64,000 nt of DNA from NCBI RefSeq assembly GCF_001422545.1, contig NZ_LMLE01000001.1, forward strand, positions 1,424,127-1,488,126, written 5' to 3'. Made by a program: the position numbers and the translations under genes. A model generated the notes under the pieces. The model did no database searches. It was not told the DNA's origin and saw nothing but the letters and a program-made list of their open reading frames with translations. Positions 51,185-60,468 of the stretch are shown here, one piece after another. Position 1 is the first letter of the stretch; each line of letters starts with the position of its first letter. The DNA is from Pedobacter sp. Leaf41. GTDB taxonomy: Bacteria; Bacteroidota; Bacteroidia; Sphingobacteriales; Sphingobacteriaceae.

Positions 51185-53923
51185 CTACTTCCCATTCACT
51201 ACAAATTGATAATCACCCGAACCGATCTCATAAATCGCCCGGTTATTTTCCATTTTTATAAATTTCAAATCTTTAATTGATTTGATCTTTTCCGAAACCT
51301 CAGTTTTGCTTTTTGCAGGAATATAAACCATTGCCGTTGTATTTGGCGGAACGCTTAAATTCCAGGCAAAGGCGTTGCCTGCTTTACTATAATTGCTTTT
51401 AATCATACCATAAATTGAATTATAGCTGGCATTTACAGTGCTAAGTCCTTCAATTATTTCAGGCTTCATCGTGATCTGTTTAAAAGCAGCGTTTTCAGAT
51501 TTAATCCCTGCAAGGTTTTCGTAGTACCAAATCAGTAAATCGCCAAGCATCATCACATGGTTTTGCGAATTCATTTTGGGATCTGCCGTATTACCATTCC
51601 ATAATTCCCAAATGGTGGTGGCGCCATTTTCGACCATATAACCCCAGCTTGGATAAGTTTTTTGGGTAGCAACGGTATAGGCAAGATCTGGTCTGCCATA
51701 GTCATTCAAACAACGCATTAACCACTGAATCCCCACTAAGCCATTACTTAAATGACCTTTATTGGTTACTTCAACAGTGTGGGTGATATTCTTAAAAACC
51801 GTCTCTACCTTATCTTTCGGAACCATACCAAAATAAAGCGGAATGATATTATCGGTCAGGGCATTTGTAGCATAATATCCTTGCTGATTATAATACTTTT
51901 CATTGAATGCATTTTTAATCTTCTCTCCCAAGACTTCGTAGGTTTTTACATCTTCCTCATTACCAATTGCTCTTCCGAATTGTATCATCAAGTTTGTAAA
52001 GTGGTAATAATATGCTGTCGAAATCAATTCGGAAGGATATTTTTTATCGGCGCTTTTACCCCTTCCAAATTCAATTGTAATGGGTGGCATACACCAGTCG
52101 CCATAACTATCTTTAGTTAGAATATAATCCTTCATATAGCGATCCTGCATATAAGAAAGCCATTTTTTCATTGCAGGATAATTATCGCGAACGGAAGAAA
52201 CGTCGCCTGTTTGCTTGTAAAGCATTTCTGTTACCAAAAGCATTGCCCCTGGCCAGGTCATGTTATCGCTGTAATAACGCCAGAACGCAGGCGCAACATC
52301 AGGAATTGCACCATCTTCTTTTTGCGAATTTCTAATATCCTGTAACCATTTAGCATAAAACCTGCCATTATCAAACAAGAAATTCTCACCATAAGCTACT
52401 GCACCTCTATCGCCCAACCATGGCATACGCTCGTTACGTTGCGGACAATCAACCGGAATGCCCTTATAGCTTCCTGCAATTCCCCACCAGGCATTTTTGA
52501 AAATCTGATTGGTTAGGCCGTTCGAAGTTTCAAAAGTTCCAACTGTTTTCATGTTATCGTAAACCATTTTCCCGACAAAATCATTTACTGATGGTTGGTA
52601 ACTATATCCCGAAAGTTCTACAAACCTAAAGCCCCTGTAAGTGAACGTGGGCTCCCAGGTTTCGGTTTCCCCACCCTTCAAAGTGTACAAATCTGTACAT
52701 TTCGCATTGCGAAGATTGGCCGTAAAAAGTTCTCCATTATCTTGCAGCGATTCAGCGAAACGCATTTTAATTTGCTTCCCTTTTATTCCCTTAATCTTTA
52801 TTTGCAACCAACCAACCATGTTTTGACCCATATCAAGAATGTATCTTCCACCAGAAAGTTTCGAAATCGAAACCGGCTTCAAAGTATTCATCACCCTCAT
52901 ATTCTCATTCATTTGAGCCTCAATTACTCCGCTGGGTTCCTGTACAAATTCCGCTTTCAGCCACATGCTATCATCAAAACCCACTGTATTCCAACCGGCT
53001 GCTTCTTTGGTCGCATCATATTCTTCGCCATCGTATTCATTGTTCGTTCTAATCGGTCCATCCGCAGTACCTTTCCAACTATTATCGGTATCAATATTTG
53101 CCGTGCTACCATCTGTGTAAACAATATTGATATTCATCAGCATCTTCGGAAAACCAAACGTCTTTATTTTGTAAGGCTTTTCATTCTGGCGCATGGCGAA
53201 AAAACGTCCGTTACCCAAGATGGCACCAACAGCGTTTTTTCCGTTTTTGATGTAACTGGTTACATCGTAGGTATTGTACTTTACATTTTTAGTATAATCA
53301 GTTGGCGATGGGGATAATACATCATCGCCCACTTTTTTTCCATTGATAAAAAGCTCGTACAAACCTAAACCAATGATAGATGCTGTGGCACTTTTGACCT
53401 GCTTTGTATTTTGAAATTCCTTTCTAAAATATCTTGCTGATAAGCGTGAATCAGTTTTGATATTATCCCAGGCAAATGCCCTATCGAAGCCGATCCAACC
53501 TTTTGGCCAATCTTTGTAGTACAGTAAGCCCATAGAAAAATAATTTGTTGTAGACCAATTGCTTTGACCTGCACTTGTCCAGACTTTTACCTTCCAAAAC
53601 GCCTTCAATCTACTTTTTAATGGCGCTCCATTGTACCTTACGTGAATTGATTCGCCCGTATTTACTTTTTGCGAATCCCATAGATCACCTTCATTTGCAT
53701 TCAACTTTTCTGCAGTTGAAGAAACCAATATTTGATAAGCGGTTTGCATCACGTTTCGCTCTTTCGAAATGATATGCCATGCAAAACGCGGCTTTTGAAC
53801 ATCGATTCCAAGTGGGTTCTCTAGCATTTCGCAGGTCGTATTTTGCAAAGAAACTTGAGCCACCACTTTGGTTAATGGTAGTAAGCAAATACTGATTATC
53901 GCTATGTAAATTTTAATGTTCAT
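51185..53923 (-). CDS. GH78 alpha-L-rhamnosidase (3)
   Basis: A 912-residue secreted enzyme (signal MNIKIYIAIISICLLPLTKVVAQ). N-terminal fibronectin and carbohydrate-binding domains precede the helical barrel with PVDCPQRNERMPWLGDRGA, the canonical GH78 active-site segment bearing Asp, Glu and Asp. VPDVAPAFWRYYSDNMTWPG and GATTIWELWNGNT (Glu acid/base region) follow, then a C-terminal beta domain. It should cleave terminal alpha-L-rhamnose in the periplasm. It is clearly similar in plan to the GH78 protein at 34725 but differs in the active-site segment. Confidence 0.92.
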   Translation of the reverse strand: MNIKIYIAIISICLLPLTKVVAQVSLQNTTCEMLENPLGIDVQKPRFAWHIISKERNVMQTAYQILVSSTAEKLNANEGDLWDSQKVNTGESIHVRYNGAPLKSRLKAFWKVKVWTSAGQSNWSTTNYFSMGLLYYKDWPKGWIGFDRAFAWDNIKTDSRLSARYFRKEFQNTKQVKSATASIIGLGLYELFINGKKVGDDVLSPSPTDYTKNVKYNTYDVTSYIKNGKNAVGAILGNGRFFAMRQNEKPYKIKTFGFPKMLMNINIVYTDGSTANIDTDNSWKGTADGPIRTNNEYDGEEYDATKEAAGWNTVGFDDSMWLKAEFVQEPSGVIEAQMNENMRVMNTLKPVSISKLSGGRYILDMGQNMVGWLQIKIKGIKGKQIKMRFAESLQDNGELFTANLRNAKCTDLYTLKGGETETWEPTFTYRGFRFVELSGYSYQPSVNDFVGKMVYDNMKTVGTFETSNGLTNQIFKNAWWGIAGSYKGIPVDCPQRNERMPWLGDRGAVAYGENFLFDNGRFYAKWLQDIRNSQKEDGAIPDVAPAFWRYYSDNMTWPGAMLLVTEMLYKQTGDVSSVRDNYPAMKKWLSYMQDRYMKDYILTKDSYGDWCMPPITIEFGRGKSADKKYPSELISTAYYYHFTNLMIQFGRAIGNEEDVKTYEVLGEKIKNAFNEKYYNQQGYYATNALTDNIIPLYFGMVPKDKVETVFKNITHTVEVTNKGHLSNGLVGIQWLMRCLNDYGRPDLAYTVATQKTYPSWGYMVENGATTIWELWNGNTADPKMNSQNHVMMLGDLLIWYYENLAGIKSENAAFKQITMKPEIIEGLSTVNASYNSIYGMIKSNYSKAGNAFAWNLSVPPNTTAMVYIPAKSKTEVSEKIKSIKDLKFIKMENNRAIYEIGSGDYQFVVNGK

Positions 53924-53960
53924 TTATTTTTTTATTATCTTCAATTTTTCACTTCAGGCG

Positions 53961-54047
53961 GTCTTCATTGCAAAGCAGGATTTGAACGAGCTGAAGCAAT
54001 CTAAATTCCCGAATTAGATTGCTTCGTCGTGCCTCCTAGCAATGACG
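53961..54047. repeat. GCAATGACG-family repeat, diverged
   Basis: The left arm (GTCTTCATTGCAAAGCAGGA) is strongly diverged; the right arm (AGATTGCTTCGTCGTGCCTCC TAGCAATGACGG) carries two small insertions (TCG and CTA). It lies between the GH2 and GH78 genes. Confidence 0.7.
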
Positions 54048-54049
54048 GA

Positions 54050-56824
54050 CTACCGCACTGAAAAATCAAAATACAAAGTCATATCCAATGATCTACTCTG
54101 GTCTTTATCGAAATCGTAAAATACATGTTTCATTCCCATTGGTCCGGTAGTTTCTGGTTTTTGCGTTTTGGTTCCTATTGCCGAGATTCCGTTCATAAAA
54201 GAAATGTCGCCCTTTGGAAACGTCGGGCTCATATTATCCCACTCGGTATCTTTCGATTTCTTTGGTGTAAACAACCTTAAAAATACGTCTTCTCTATCCG
54301 TTACCACTTTAAAAGATTGTTGTTTTCCAACAAATTCACACCAGTACATGTTCGAATAGTAACCTTTAAATTCAGGATATTTCCAGCCAGGTTCACCAGT
54401 TGCCGAATCGTTGTAATCCTTTTTCCAGATGCCAAACTGCTGTCCTTTCATCCTGTTTTTCCAAACCCGATAAGGCCCATTGCCTTTATATTCTACACTT
54501 TTCATCTCCGTTTCAGGATAAGAAAAGTTTAGACCAACAAATGTGGTAAAATAGGCTGAAGGAAAATATTTAACTTCCATTTTTAACCAGCCAGAGGGGT
54601 AAATTGTCCATTGTAAAGTATTCCAGCTTTCTTTTTTATCGAATTTAGATGAAATTACCAGGTTTTGACCATCCATTTTAGTGGTAAAATTTTTGAAGTT
54701 GTTTTCAGCTTCCTGCAATACTGGCCCATTAGCAAACGGAACTGTTCCATTTGCATTTTTCGCTTTTTGCAATAACCCTGTAGTTTTATTGAAAGTAAAG
54801 TCGATGCCATTTGCCGACACCTGATACGAATTTGCATCTTCCTTTAAATTTACTTTCGATGGTCCAGTGATTACGACCATTTTATCCGCGTCAGCTTTTG
54901 GTAAGGTAATTGGAAAACTCCAGGTAAATAACTCTTTACCATAAAAATCCTTTATGGTGAGGTAAAGCGCATCAAAACTCCTCCAGTCTGCAGGAAGATT
55001 AATTTGCAATTTTCCTTTTTCAAAAGGTTTAACGTTGGGCGCATCTGCTTTACCAGCCTTAAATTCCGCATCATTACCAGACTTTAGCTTCTTCAATTTC
55101 CATTCGTAAGTACATTGGTTGAGGTTCGTAAAAGCATAACGGTTCTCCAATAAAAAAGAGCCATCGAAACCAGCGGTCATCTCTCTTTTCTCTACAAAAA
55201 CAGGGCTCCAAACTTCCTTAATGGTAAAAAAGCTACCCTCCTTTTCATGGTAAGGCCCCACAATACCATCGGGACCGTGATTTCCATCGGTATCTAATTC
55301 CCCATTTTTATCTGTACGTACAACGGCCTGGTCGGCAAAATCCCAAAGAAAGCCACCTGCTGAAAGCGGATTGTTCCACATCGCATTCCAGTAATCTTCT
55401 ATGCCCGCACCGTGACCGCCATCCCACATACCATGCAAAAATTCTGTCGGCATTAAAATATTATGACCATGATCGTAATTTCCTATTCCGTAGTTAAACT
55501 CACGATAATGTGTGGTTTCAAATCCGTTAAATACTTCCCATGGATGGATTAATGGCCGCTTCTGAATGTCTTCTTCAGCAAAAAGATGATCGAGTTCGCG
55601 GTTATGTCCACCCTCGTTTCCATTTGCCCAGAATATAATTGATGGATGATTTTCGTCGTTCAGCATCATCTCTTTCATCAATTTTGTGCCTGTTGGCGTG
55701 TCGTAAGTGCCATGCCAGCCAGCTAGTTCATCCATCACAAATAAACCGAGCGAATCGCAAACCTCTAAAAAGTGGCCATCTGGAGGATAATGCGACATGC
55801 GCACTGCGTTCATGTTCATTTCTTTCATCAGCTCAACATCAGCTATGCTTATTTTTTTACTTGTTGTTCTGCCTGATGTCGGATAAAATGAATGCCTGTT
55901 TACTCCTTTGAATTTTATTTTAGCTCCGTTTACATAAACGCCGTCACGCTCTTTTACTTCGACTGTTCTAAAACCAATTTTTTTAGAAAGCTGATGGATG
56001 CCTTTCCCTTTTTTAACGAGCGAAAAGGTGGCTGTATAAAGGTTTGGAAACTCAGAAGACCAAAGTTCTGGCTGAGAAAACTGATGATTTAACGTCAATT
56101 GGTGAGTTCCTTTTTTAACCGCCATTGTAAACCTGTCACCAAATCGTTTCCCATCTTTAGCAAAAAGCTCCACTTCAATTTTATCGGCATCACCAGTAAA
56201 TGCTACTTGAGCATTTAAATTTCCGTCTGCTTTGGCATCGATTTGTATTCTTTCAAAATGTGTTTGTGGCAAAGCTTCGAGATAAACAGGCCTGAAAATT
56301 CCGCCGAAAATCCAGAAATCGGCTTTACGCTCTGCTTCATTTATTGATTTATTTGCCGAATGTTTTGAAACTTTTACTTCCAGTAAATTCTCAGCATTAA
56401 GTTTCACCAGATTGGAAATATTATATCTAAATACATAAAAAGAACCCTGATGCACATTTCCTGCTAATTTTCCATTTATTTTGACTTCAGTATCCGTCAT
56501 CGAACCCTCAAAAACAATATTGATTTGCTGGTTTTTCCACTTGCCGGGAACTTTAAATTTATACTTATAAAGGCCTTCTTCCTTTCCTTTATTTTCCTCT
56601 TTGTTAAAGCCGTAGTTATATTTACCAAAACCCTGCAATTCCCAATTGGATGGCACCGGAATGGTTGTCCACTTGCCTGAATTTGCACCGGAAGTGCAGA
56701 AAAAATCCCAGTTCACGGTATTGTCGTTCCCCGTTCCTGATAAATATAATTTTTCTGTTTGTTGCGCACTTGCAACACCAAACAACATAATCGAACAAAA
56801 GAAAAGTATAAATCTAGGTATCAT
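54050..56824 (-). CDS. GH2 family enzyme (2)
   Basis: A 924-residue secreted GH2 protein (signal MIPRFILFFCSIMLFGVASAQ). The sugar-binding domain shows WTTIPVPSNWELQGFGKYNY, and the TIM barrel carries the acid/base Glu in IIFWANGNEGGHN and a nucleophile Glu candidate in MPTEFLHGMW. A large C-terminal domain (residues 620-920) resembles the beta-galactosidase small-chain domain. It differs from the GH2 at 31102 and probably has another specificity, such as beta-galactosidase or beta-glucuronidase. Its ATG overlaps the upstream esterase stop by one base (TAATG). Confidence 0.87.
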   Translation of the reverse strand: MIPRFILFFCSIMLFGVASAQQTEKLYLSGTGNDNTVNWDFFCTSGANSGKWTTIPVPSNWELQGFGKYNYGFNKEENKGKEEGLYKYKFKVPGKWKNQQINIVFEGSMTDTEVKINGKLAGNVHQGSFYVFRYNISNLVKLNAENLLEVKVSKHSANKSINEAERKADFWIFGGIFRPVYLEALPQTHFERIQIDAKADGNLNAQVAFTGDADKIEVELFAKDGKRFGDRFTMAVKKGTHQLTLNHQFSQPELWSSEFPNLYTATFSLVKKGKGIHQLSKKIGFRTVEVKERDGVYVNGAKIKFKGVNRHSFYPTSGRTTSKKISIADVELMKEMNMNAVRMSHYPPDGHFLEVCDSLGLFVMDELAGWHGTYDTPTGTKLMKEMMLNDENHPSIIFWANGNEGGHNRELDHLFAEEDIQKRPLIHPWEVFNGFETTHYREFNYGIGNYDHGHNILMPTEFLHGMWDGGHGAGIEDYWNAMWNNPLSAGGFLWDFADQAVVRTDKNGELDTDGNHGPDGIVGPYHEKEGSFFTIKEVWSPVFVEKREMTAGFDGSFLLENRYAFTNLNQCTYEWKLKKLKSGNDAEFKAGKADAPNVKPFEKGKLQINLPADWRSFDALYLTIKDFYGKELFTWSFPITLPKADADKMVVITGPSKVNLKEDANSYQVSANGIDFTFNKTTGLLQKAKNANGTVPFANGPVLQEAENNFKNFTTKMDGQNLVISSKFDKKESWNTLQWTIYPSGWLKMEVKYFPSAYFTTFVGLNFSYPETEMKSVEYKGNGPYRVWKNRMKGQQFGIWKKDYNDSATGEPGWKYPEFKGYYSNMYWCEFVGKQQSFKVVTDREDVFLRLFTPKKSKDTEWDNMSPTFPKGDISFMNGISAIGTKTQKPETTGPMGMKHVFYDFDKDQSRSLDMTLYFDFSVR

Positions 56825-58242
56825 TAATTGGCTTTAAATTGACTGGTTAAAGGGTTATCAGTTCTGAAAGGCAGTGCAGGTAAACCATTGCTATAAAAAT
56901 TGCCTGATGGATTTTCTGTCCAATTGTAACGCACTGCTTTTGGATTAGGAATTTCTTTTGAAGAAACGATCACTTTTCCTTCTTTAATGTTCGCTTTTGC
57001 TACAACAAATCTTCCATCACTACCTGCAATGGTAAAACCCGTAATAGTGCTGCCTGCAATCGGTTTTAAATAATCGAAATTCATAATAGCCATATTGTTT
57101 TTAAAAGCAACGGTTTTATAAAGCGGACCAGAAAAATCAATTTTCTGGTTGTATGTTTTGCCTAAAGCTAAAAGTGCCAAGCGCCTTCCCACCTCCCATT
57201 TGTAGGTTGGATGTAAATCTGCTCCGTTGTCATTTAAATCAGATGTTGCAATCATCCCTGTATTTGGCAAACGTAAAATTTGCTGTTGAGCCTCCCAAAA
57301 ATTAGGTTCCGTATCTTGCGTGAGCACAACTTTATCACTTTTTTGCTTACTATAATCGTAAGGTGCAATTTGAACATAGTAAAACGGAAGTTGTTCGCCC
57401 CAGGCCTTTCTCCATAAGTTAACCAATGTTTTAAGCTTGTAGGAATAACTAATGGTTTCATTTAAAAAGCAGTTGGTTTCTCCCTGGTACCACAAAAATC
57501 CGCGGACTTTAAACTTGGTTAGTGGCTCAATCATTGGTGTATAAAACTTGCCGGGGTCGTTGCCCACTTTTTGGTTTTTGAAATAGGCTTCCTGTGCAAA
57601 AGCCTCTGGTGAAATCCAGGGTTCAATGGCACTGCCAGAAACAGCAGAAGAAATCATTCCAACCGGAATACCCAATTTCTCTTGGATTTCTTTCGCGAAA
57701 AAATAACCGACCGCTGAAAATGCCCTTAAAGCAGAATCTTCTGCAACGGCCCAACTTTTATGAACAGAGTCGGGTTTTGCTAACTGCTTGCGGTTGACCA
57801 GGAAAATCCTGATTTGTTGATTATTTGCTTTTTCTACTTCATCAGATGGGAAACCTAGTTTCTCATTTTTCGGCTTAGGAATTTTTGCCAGTTTACGCAT
57901 TTGATATTCCATATTCGATTGCCCAGAACATAGCCAAACCTCACCGACTAAAATATTCGTCAATTCAATTTTGTTAGTGCCTAAAAACGTCATCTTTTGT
58001 GGTTGTGCTGATGTTTTTAGTGGCGATAATAACACAGACCAATTGCCATTTTTATCAGTTATGGCTTGCTTTGTTTGTCCTGCAAAGGCAACTTCTACTT
58101 TTTCATCTGGTGAAGCAAATCCCCAGATGTTGATAGGCTTATCTCGCTGCAAAACCATATTACTCGATAAAATTTGCGGCAAAAGGATTTTGGCGTTGGC
58201 TGAGGTGGCGAATAGGGAAAGGAAAATTAGTAATGTCATCAT
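56824..58242 (-). CDS. Sialate-O-acetylesterase-type SGNH esterase (2)
   Basis: A 472-residue secreted esterase. Signal MMTLLIFLSLFATSANAK, then the SGNH nucleophile block WLCSGQSNMEYQMRK, GMISSAVSGSAIEPWIS, FLWYQGETNCFLN and the His block DLHPTYKWEVGRRLA. It deacylates pectin side-chain sugars by analogy with its paralogue at 15651. The frame is open to 58476, but residues upstream of ATG 58242 are read from at least two repeat elements (VISSEAEKSLSS, KIPAYAGMMT), so the start is placed where the signal peptide begins. The MM start codons themselves lie at the repeat edge. Confidence 0.85.
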   Translation of the reverse strand: MMTLLIFLSLFATSANAKILLPQILSSNMVLQRDKPINIWGFASPDEKVEVAFAGQTKQAITDKNGNWSVLLSPLKTSAQPQKMTFLGTNKIELTNILVGEVWLCSGQSNMEYQMRKLAKIPKPKNEKLGFPSDEVEKANNQQIRIFLVNRKQLAKPDSVHKSWAVAEDSALRAFSAVGYFFAKEIQEKLGIPVGMISSAVSGSAIEPWISPEAFAQEAYFKNQKVGNDPGKFYTPMIEPLTKFKVRGFLWYQGETNCFLNETISYSYKLKTLVNLWRKAWGEQLPFYYVQIAPYDYSKQKSDKVVLTQDTEPNFWEAQQQILRLPNTGMIATSDLNDNGADLHPTYKWEVGRRLALLALGKTYNQKIDFSGPLYKTVAFKNNMAIMNFDYLKPIAGSTITGFTIAGSDGRFVVAKANIKEGKVIVSSKEIPNPKAVRYNWTENPSGNFYSNGLPALPFRTDNPLTSQFKAN

Positions 58243-58387
58243 TCCCGCGTAGGCGGGAATCTTAAAGTATTTTGCATTACTATTCTCAATCGAGCTAGGA
58301 ACAACGATGCTGTCAAGCGAAGCACAAAAAAATCGAGAAATCCTTCTAAGCGACGACAAAGATTTCTCGGCTTCGCTCGAAATGACG
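58236..58387. repeat. Two repeat elements at the esterase start
   Basis: ATTCCCGCGTAGGCGGGAAT (58241-58260) is a palindrome of the same family as the arms at 61427. Further on, TCGAGAAATCCTTC (58333) and GATTTCTCGGCTTCGCTCGA AATGACGG (58360-58387) form a GAAATGACG-type inverted repeat. Both lie between the esterase gene and the upstream propeller gene. Confidence 0.7.
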
Positions 58388-58477
58388 GATTTGCCAAACA
58401 CCATTACGAAATGTTTAGAAAGGCAAGTCGGTGAAACTCCAAACCCTAAACTCCAGACGCTAAACTTTTTTCCCATC

Positions 58478-60307
58478 CTAAAACCCCTCCGTTTTTAAAT
58501 ATTTAATTGAATAAACGGCTTCTTTCTTCTCAGATTCGCCAGCATTTTTCAAATCGTAAGTCTGGTCGGCAGGTGTATCCACGTTTGGAAAGCGACGAAC
58601 TTCTCCAGTACGGAAAACAATACGCGAAACATCAGCCACCGGCTGAAAGGCTAAACTTAGCGACAATTCCTTTCCATTAACAATAAGCGAATAGAACCTG
58701 GTATGTGCATCCAGTTTCAACTTGATATCGTAGCTTTTTCCAGCTTCATATTTCATGAAGTTTTTGTAGCGAGCGCCCGCTTTTCCACTTAGATTTCCGG
58801 CGGTGTCAAATGTCAAACGAACGCTTGCCGTTCCTTTTGCATCCTGTAATTCAATCTCTAATAAACCGAAGTCATTTTGCTTTGGTGTAACTGAAAATGA
58901 AGTGATTATTTTTTTAGATGCAGGAAATAGACGTTCGGCCTTTGCATAATCAAAGGGATCTTTATCTTTCAATATCAAAGCGTGATCTTCTACTTTAACC
59001 GGTGCCCAAAGCGGACTATAAACATTCCAGTTTTCGAGCAACTTTGTGCTCGCAGGTTTAGCAAAATCATCATTTACGTGTTCCATAGCCTTATCTTTTA
59101 CAGGCAAAGGCACCGAAGAAACCCAAATATCTTCTTTATTCATACTGTAAGTTACCCATAGTTTGCCATCGGCAGGTTTACCATTTCCTTCGATAATGCC
59201 ACGAACATACTGTGGACCATAAGATTTGTAGTTTCCACCATACCGCATCGGGGTGATTTCGCCATTTATCAAAAGCAAATTGGTATAATCTAAACCATTT
59301 TTGCTGGTTGATATGGCTAAGGGCCACCGGTATTCCGACGGATTATAAACAGTTGCGTAATTTCCATCAGCAGTTTTTTGACCCCAAATTTTGGCATTGC
59401 TGTTTACAAAACCTGGCGCTCGAAAGGCACTCGCAGGCCAGCTTTTTCCGTTGTCAGTACTAATTGCGGTCAAAGCATTTTTCCATAAACCAACCACTCT
59501 TCCGTCAGGTAAATGATAATAACTAAACGCCTTATACTGTTTTTGTAAAGTGATTAGCGGGTCTTTCCTATCTGCTTCTTCGTTCCATTGCTGCGTCATT
59601 AACTTATTGGAAAGCAACTCTTTGCAAGCTTCAACGAAAGCTTTATTTTTACTCTTTGTAAAGTATGGATATTTAGTGTTTTTCTCTGTGTAACCAGGAT
59701 TGTAGTGAATAAAATAAATGGGACCATATTTCCCATCGGCCTGAATTTCCCGAACTGCTCTACCAATTCCATGGCCATCGTTAGGGTCATCTTTAGCATC
59801 AAAACTAATTGCATAAAAACCCAGAACCAGAAACACATTTTTGGTAGAAACATAAAAACCCATGCGCTGATGCATAACGGCGTCTAAATCTTTAGCCACA
59901 TCGGTTCTGCCTTCTTTTATGGTACCATCCGCAATTCTGTAAATAGGAAAAATTACGTCCGGTTTAGTCCAGATATAACCATCTGGTGAGGTTTGCAAAA
60001 AAGTTTGCCCTGGCGGAATACTTTCGCCAACCTTATCGCTTAGGTATTCTACATAGAATTTATTGTTCCAATAGGCCAACATTGGGGCATGGTTGTACGT
60101 CCAGCCAAAATTTTCGGCCAATTCTGGATGTTCTCTATTTGCCCTAAAAGTTTGAATATTATGTACTCCCATTACCGGCGACAGTTGCCCATGGTGATAA
60201 TCTGCATTCACTAAAGTCTTCCCGGTGTAACGTACTGTATCCTGCGCTTGCAATGTTGATGATGCAAGTGCAAGTGATAATATCATATATAGTCTATTCA
60301 ATTTCAT
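58478..60307 (-). CDS. Large beta-propeller protein, GH145/PL25-like candidate
   Basis: A 609-residue secreted protein (signal MILSLALASSTLQAQ region). A seven-bladed propeller is suggested by repeated strands and motifs: TYNHAPMLAYWNNKFYVEYL, TFLQTSPDGYIWTKPDVIFP, YFIHYNPGYTEKN, TAISTDNGKSWPASAFRAPG and LAISTSKNGLDYTNL. The early His in YNHAP recalls the catalytic His of GH145 rhamnosidases and PL24/PL25 ulvan lyases, which share this fold. Residues 430-600 form a LamG-like beta sandwich. It may act on rhamnose-glucuronic acid linkages; this is a fold-level inference. Confidence 0.6.
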   Translation of the reverse strand: MKLNRLYMILSLALASSTLQAQDTVRYTGKTLVNADYHHGQLSPVMGVHNIQTFRANREHPELAENFGWTYNHAPMLAYWNNKFYVEYLSDKVGESIPPGQTFLQTSPDGYIWTKPDVIFPIYRIADGTIKEGRTDVAKDLDAVMHQRMGFYVSTKNVFLVLGFYAISFDAKDDPNDGHGIGRAVREIQADGKYGPIYFIHYNPGYTEKNTKYPYFTKSKNKAFVEACKELLSNKLMTQQWNEEADRKDPLITLQKQYKAFSYYHLPDGRVVGLWKNALTAISTDNGKSWPASAFRAPGFVNSNAKIWGQKTADGNYATVYNPSEYRWPLAISTSKNGLDYTNLLLINGEITPMRYGGNYKSYGPQYVRGIIEGNGKPADGKLWVTYSMNKEDIWVSSVPLPVKDKAMEHVNDDFAKPASTKLLENWNVYSPLWAPVKVEDHALILKDKDPFDYAKAERLFPASKKIITSFSVTPKQNDFGLLEIELQDAKGTASVRLTFDTAGNLSGKAGARYKNFMKYEAGKSYDIKLKLDAHTRFYSLIVNGKELSLSLAFQPVADVSRIVFRTGEVRRFPNVDTPADQTYDLKNAGESEKKEAVYSIKYLKTEGF

Positions 60308-60323
60308 TCTTCTTTTATTTTAC

Positions 60324-60428
60324 CGTCATTGCGAGTTTTCGACTTTTCATCGAAACGAAGCAATCTTACAACGGGGGGTTCTCATTTCATGCCAACGCTT
60401 TAGGATTGCTTCGTACCTCGCAAAGTCG
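60324..60428. repeat. GCAATGACG-family repeat with extended left arm
   Basis: The left arm is CGTCATTGCGAGTTTTCGAC followed by an insertion (TTTTCATCGAAACGAAGCAATCT); the right arm is GGATTGCTTCGTACCTCGCA AAGTCG. The gap is between the GH43-type and propeller genes. Confidence 0.72.
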
Positions 60429-60468
60429 AATTTTATTTTGGCTGGTGAGATACCAACCGAAAGTCCTT

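Noticed and set aside
52595-53317. 240-codon plus-strand frame opposite a GH78 gene
   Set aside because: It lies entirely antisense to a well-supported GH78 coding sequence, and its translation shows no domain or signal.
15651-58242. Sialic acid metabolism from the two sialate-esterase-type genes and the BNR propeller
   Set aside because: No nan genes (lyase, kinase, epimerase) are present, and the locus is full of pectin enzymes, so sialic acid is an unlikely substrate.
17095-60428. Repeats as a CRISPR array
   Set aside because: The copies are kilobases apart, differ in family and have no regular spacers or cas genes; they are dispersed inverted repeats.
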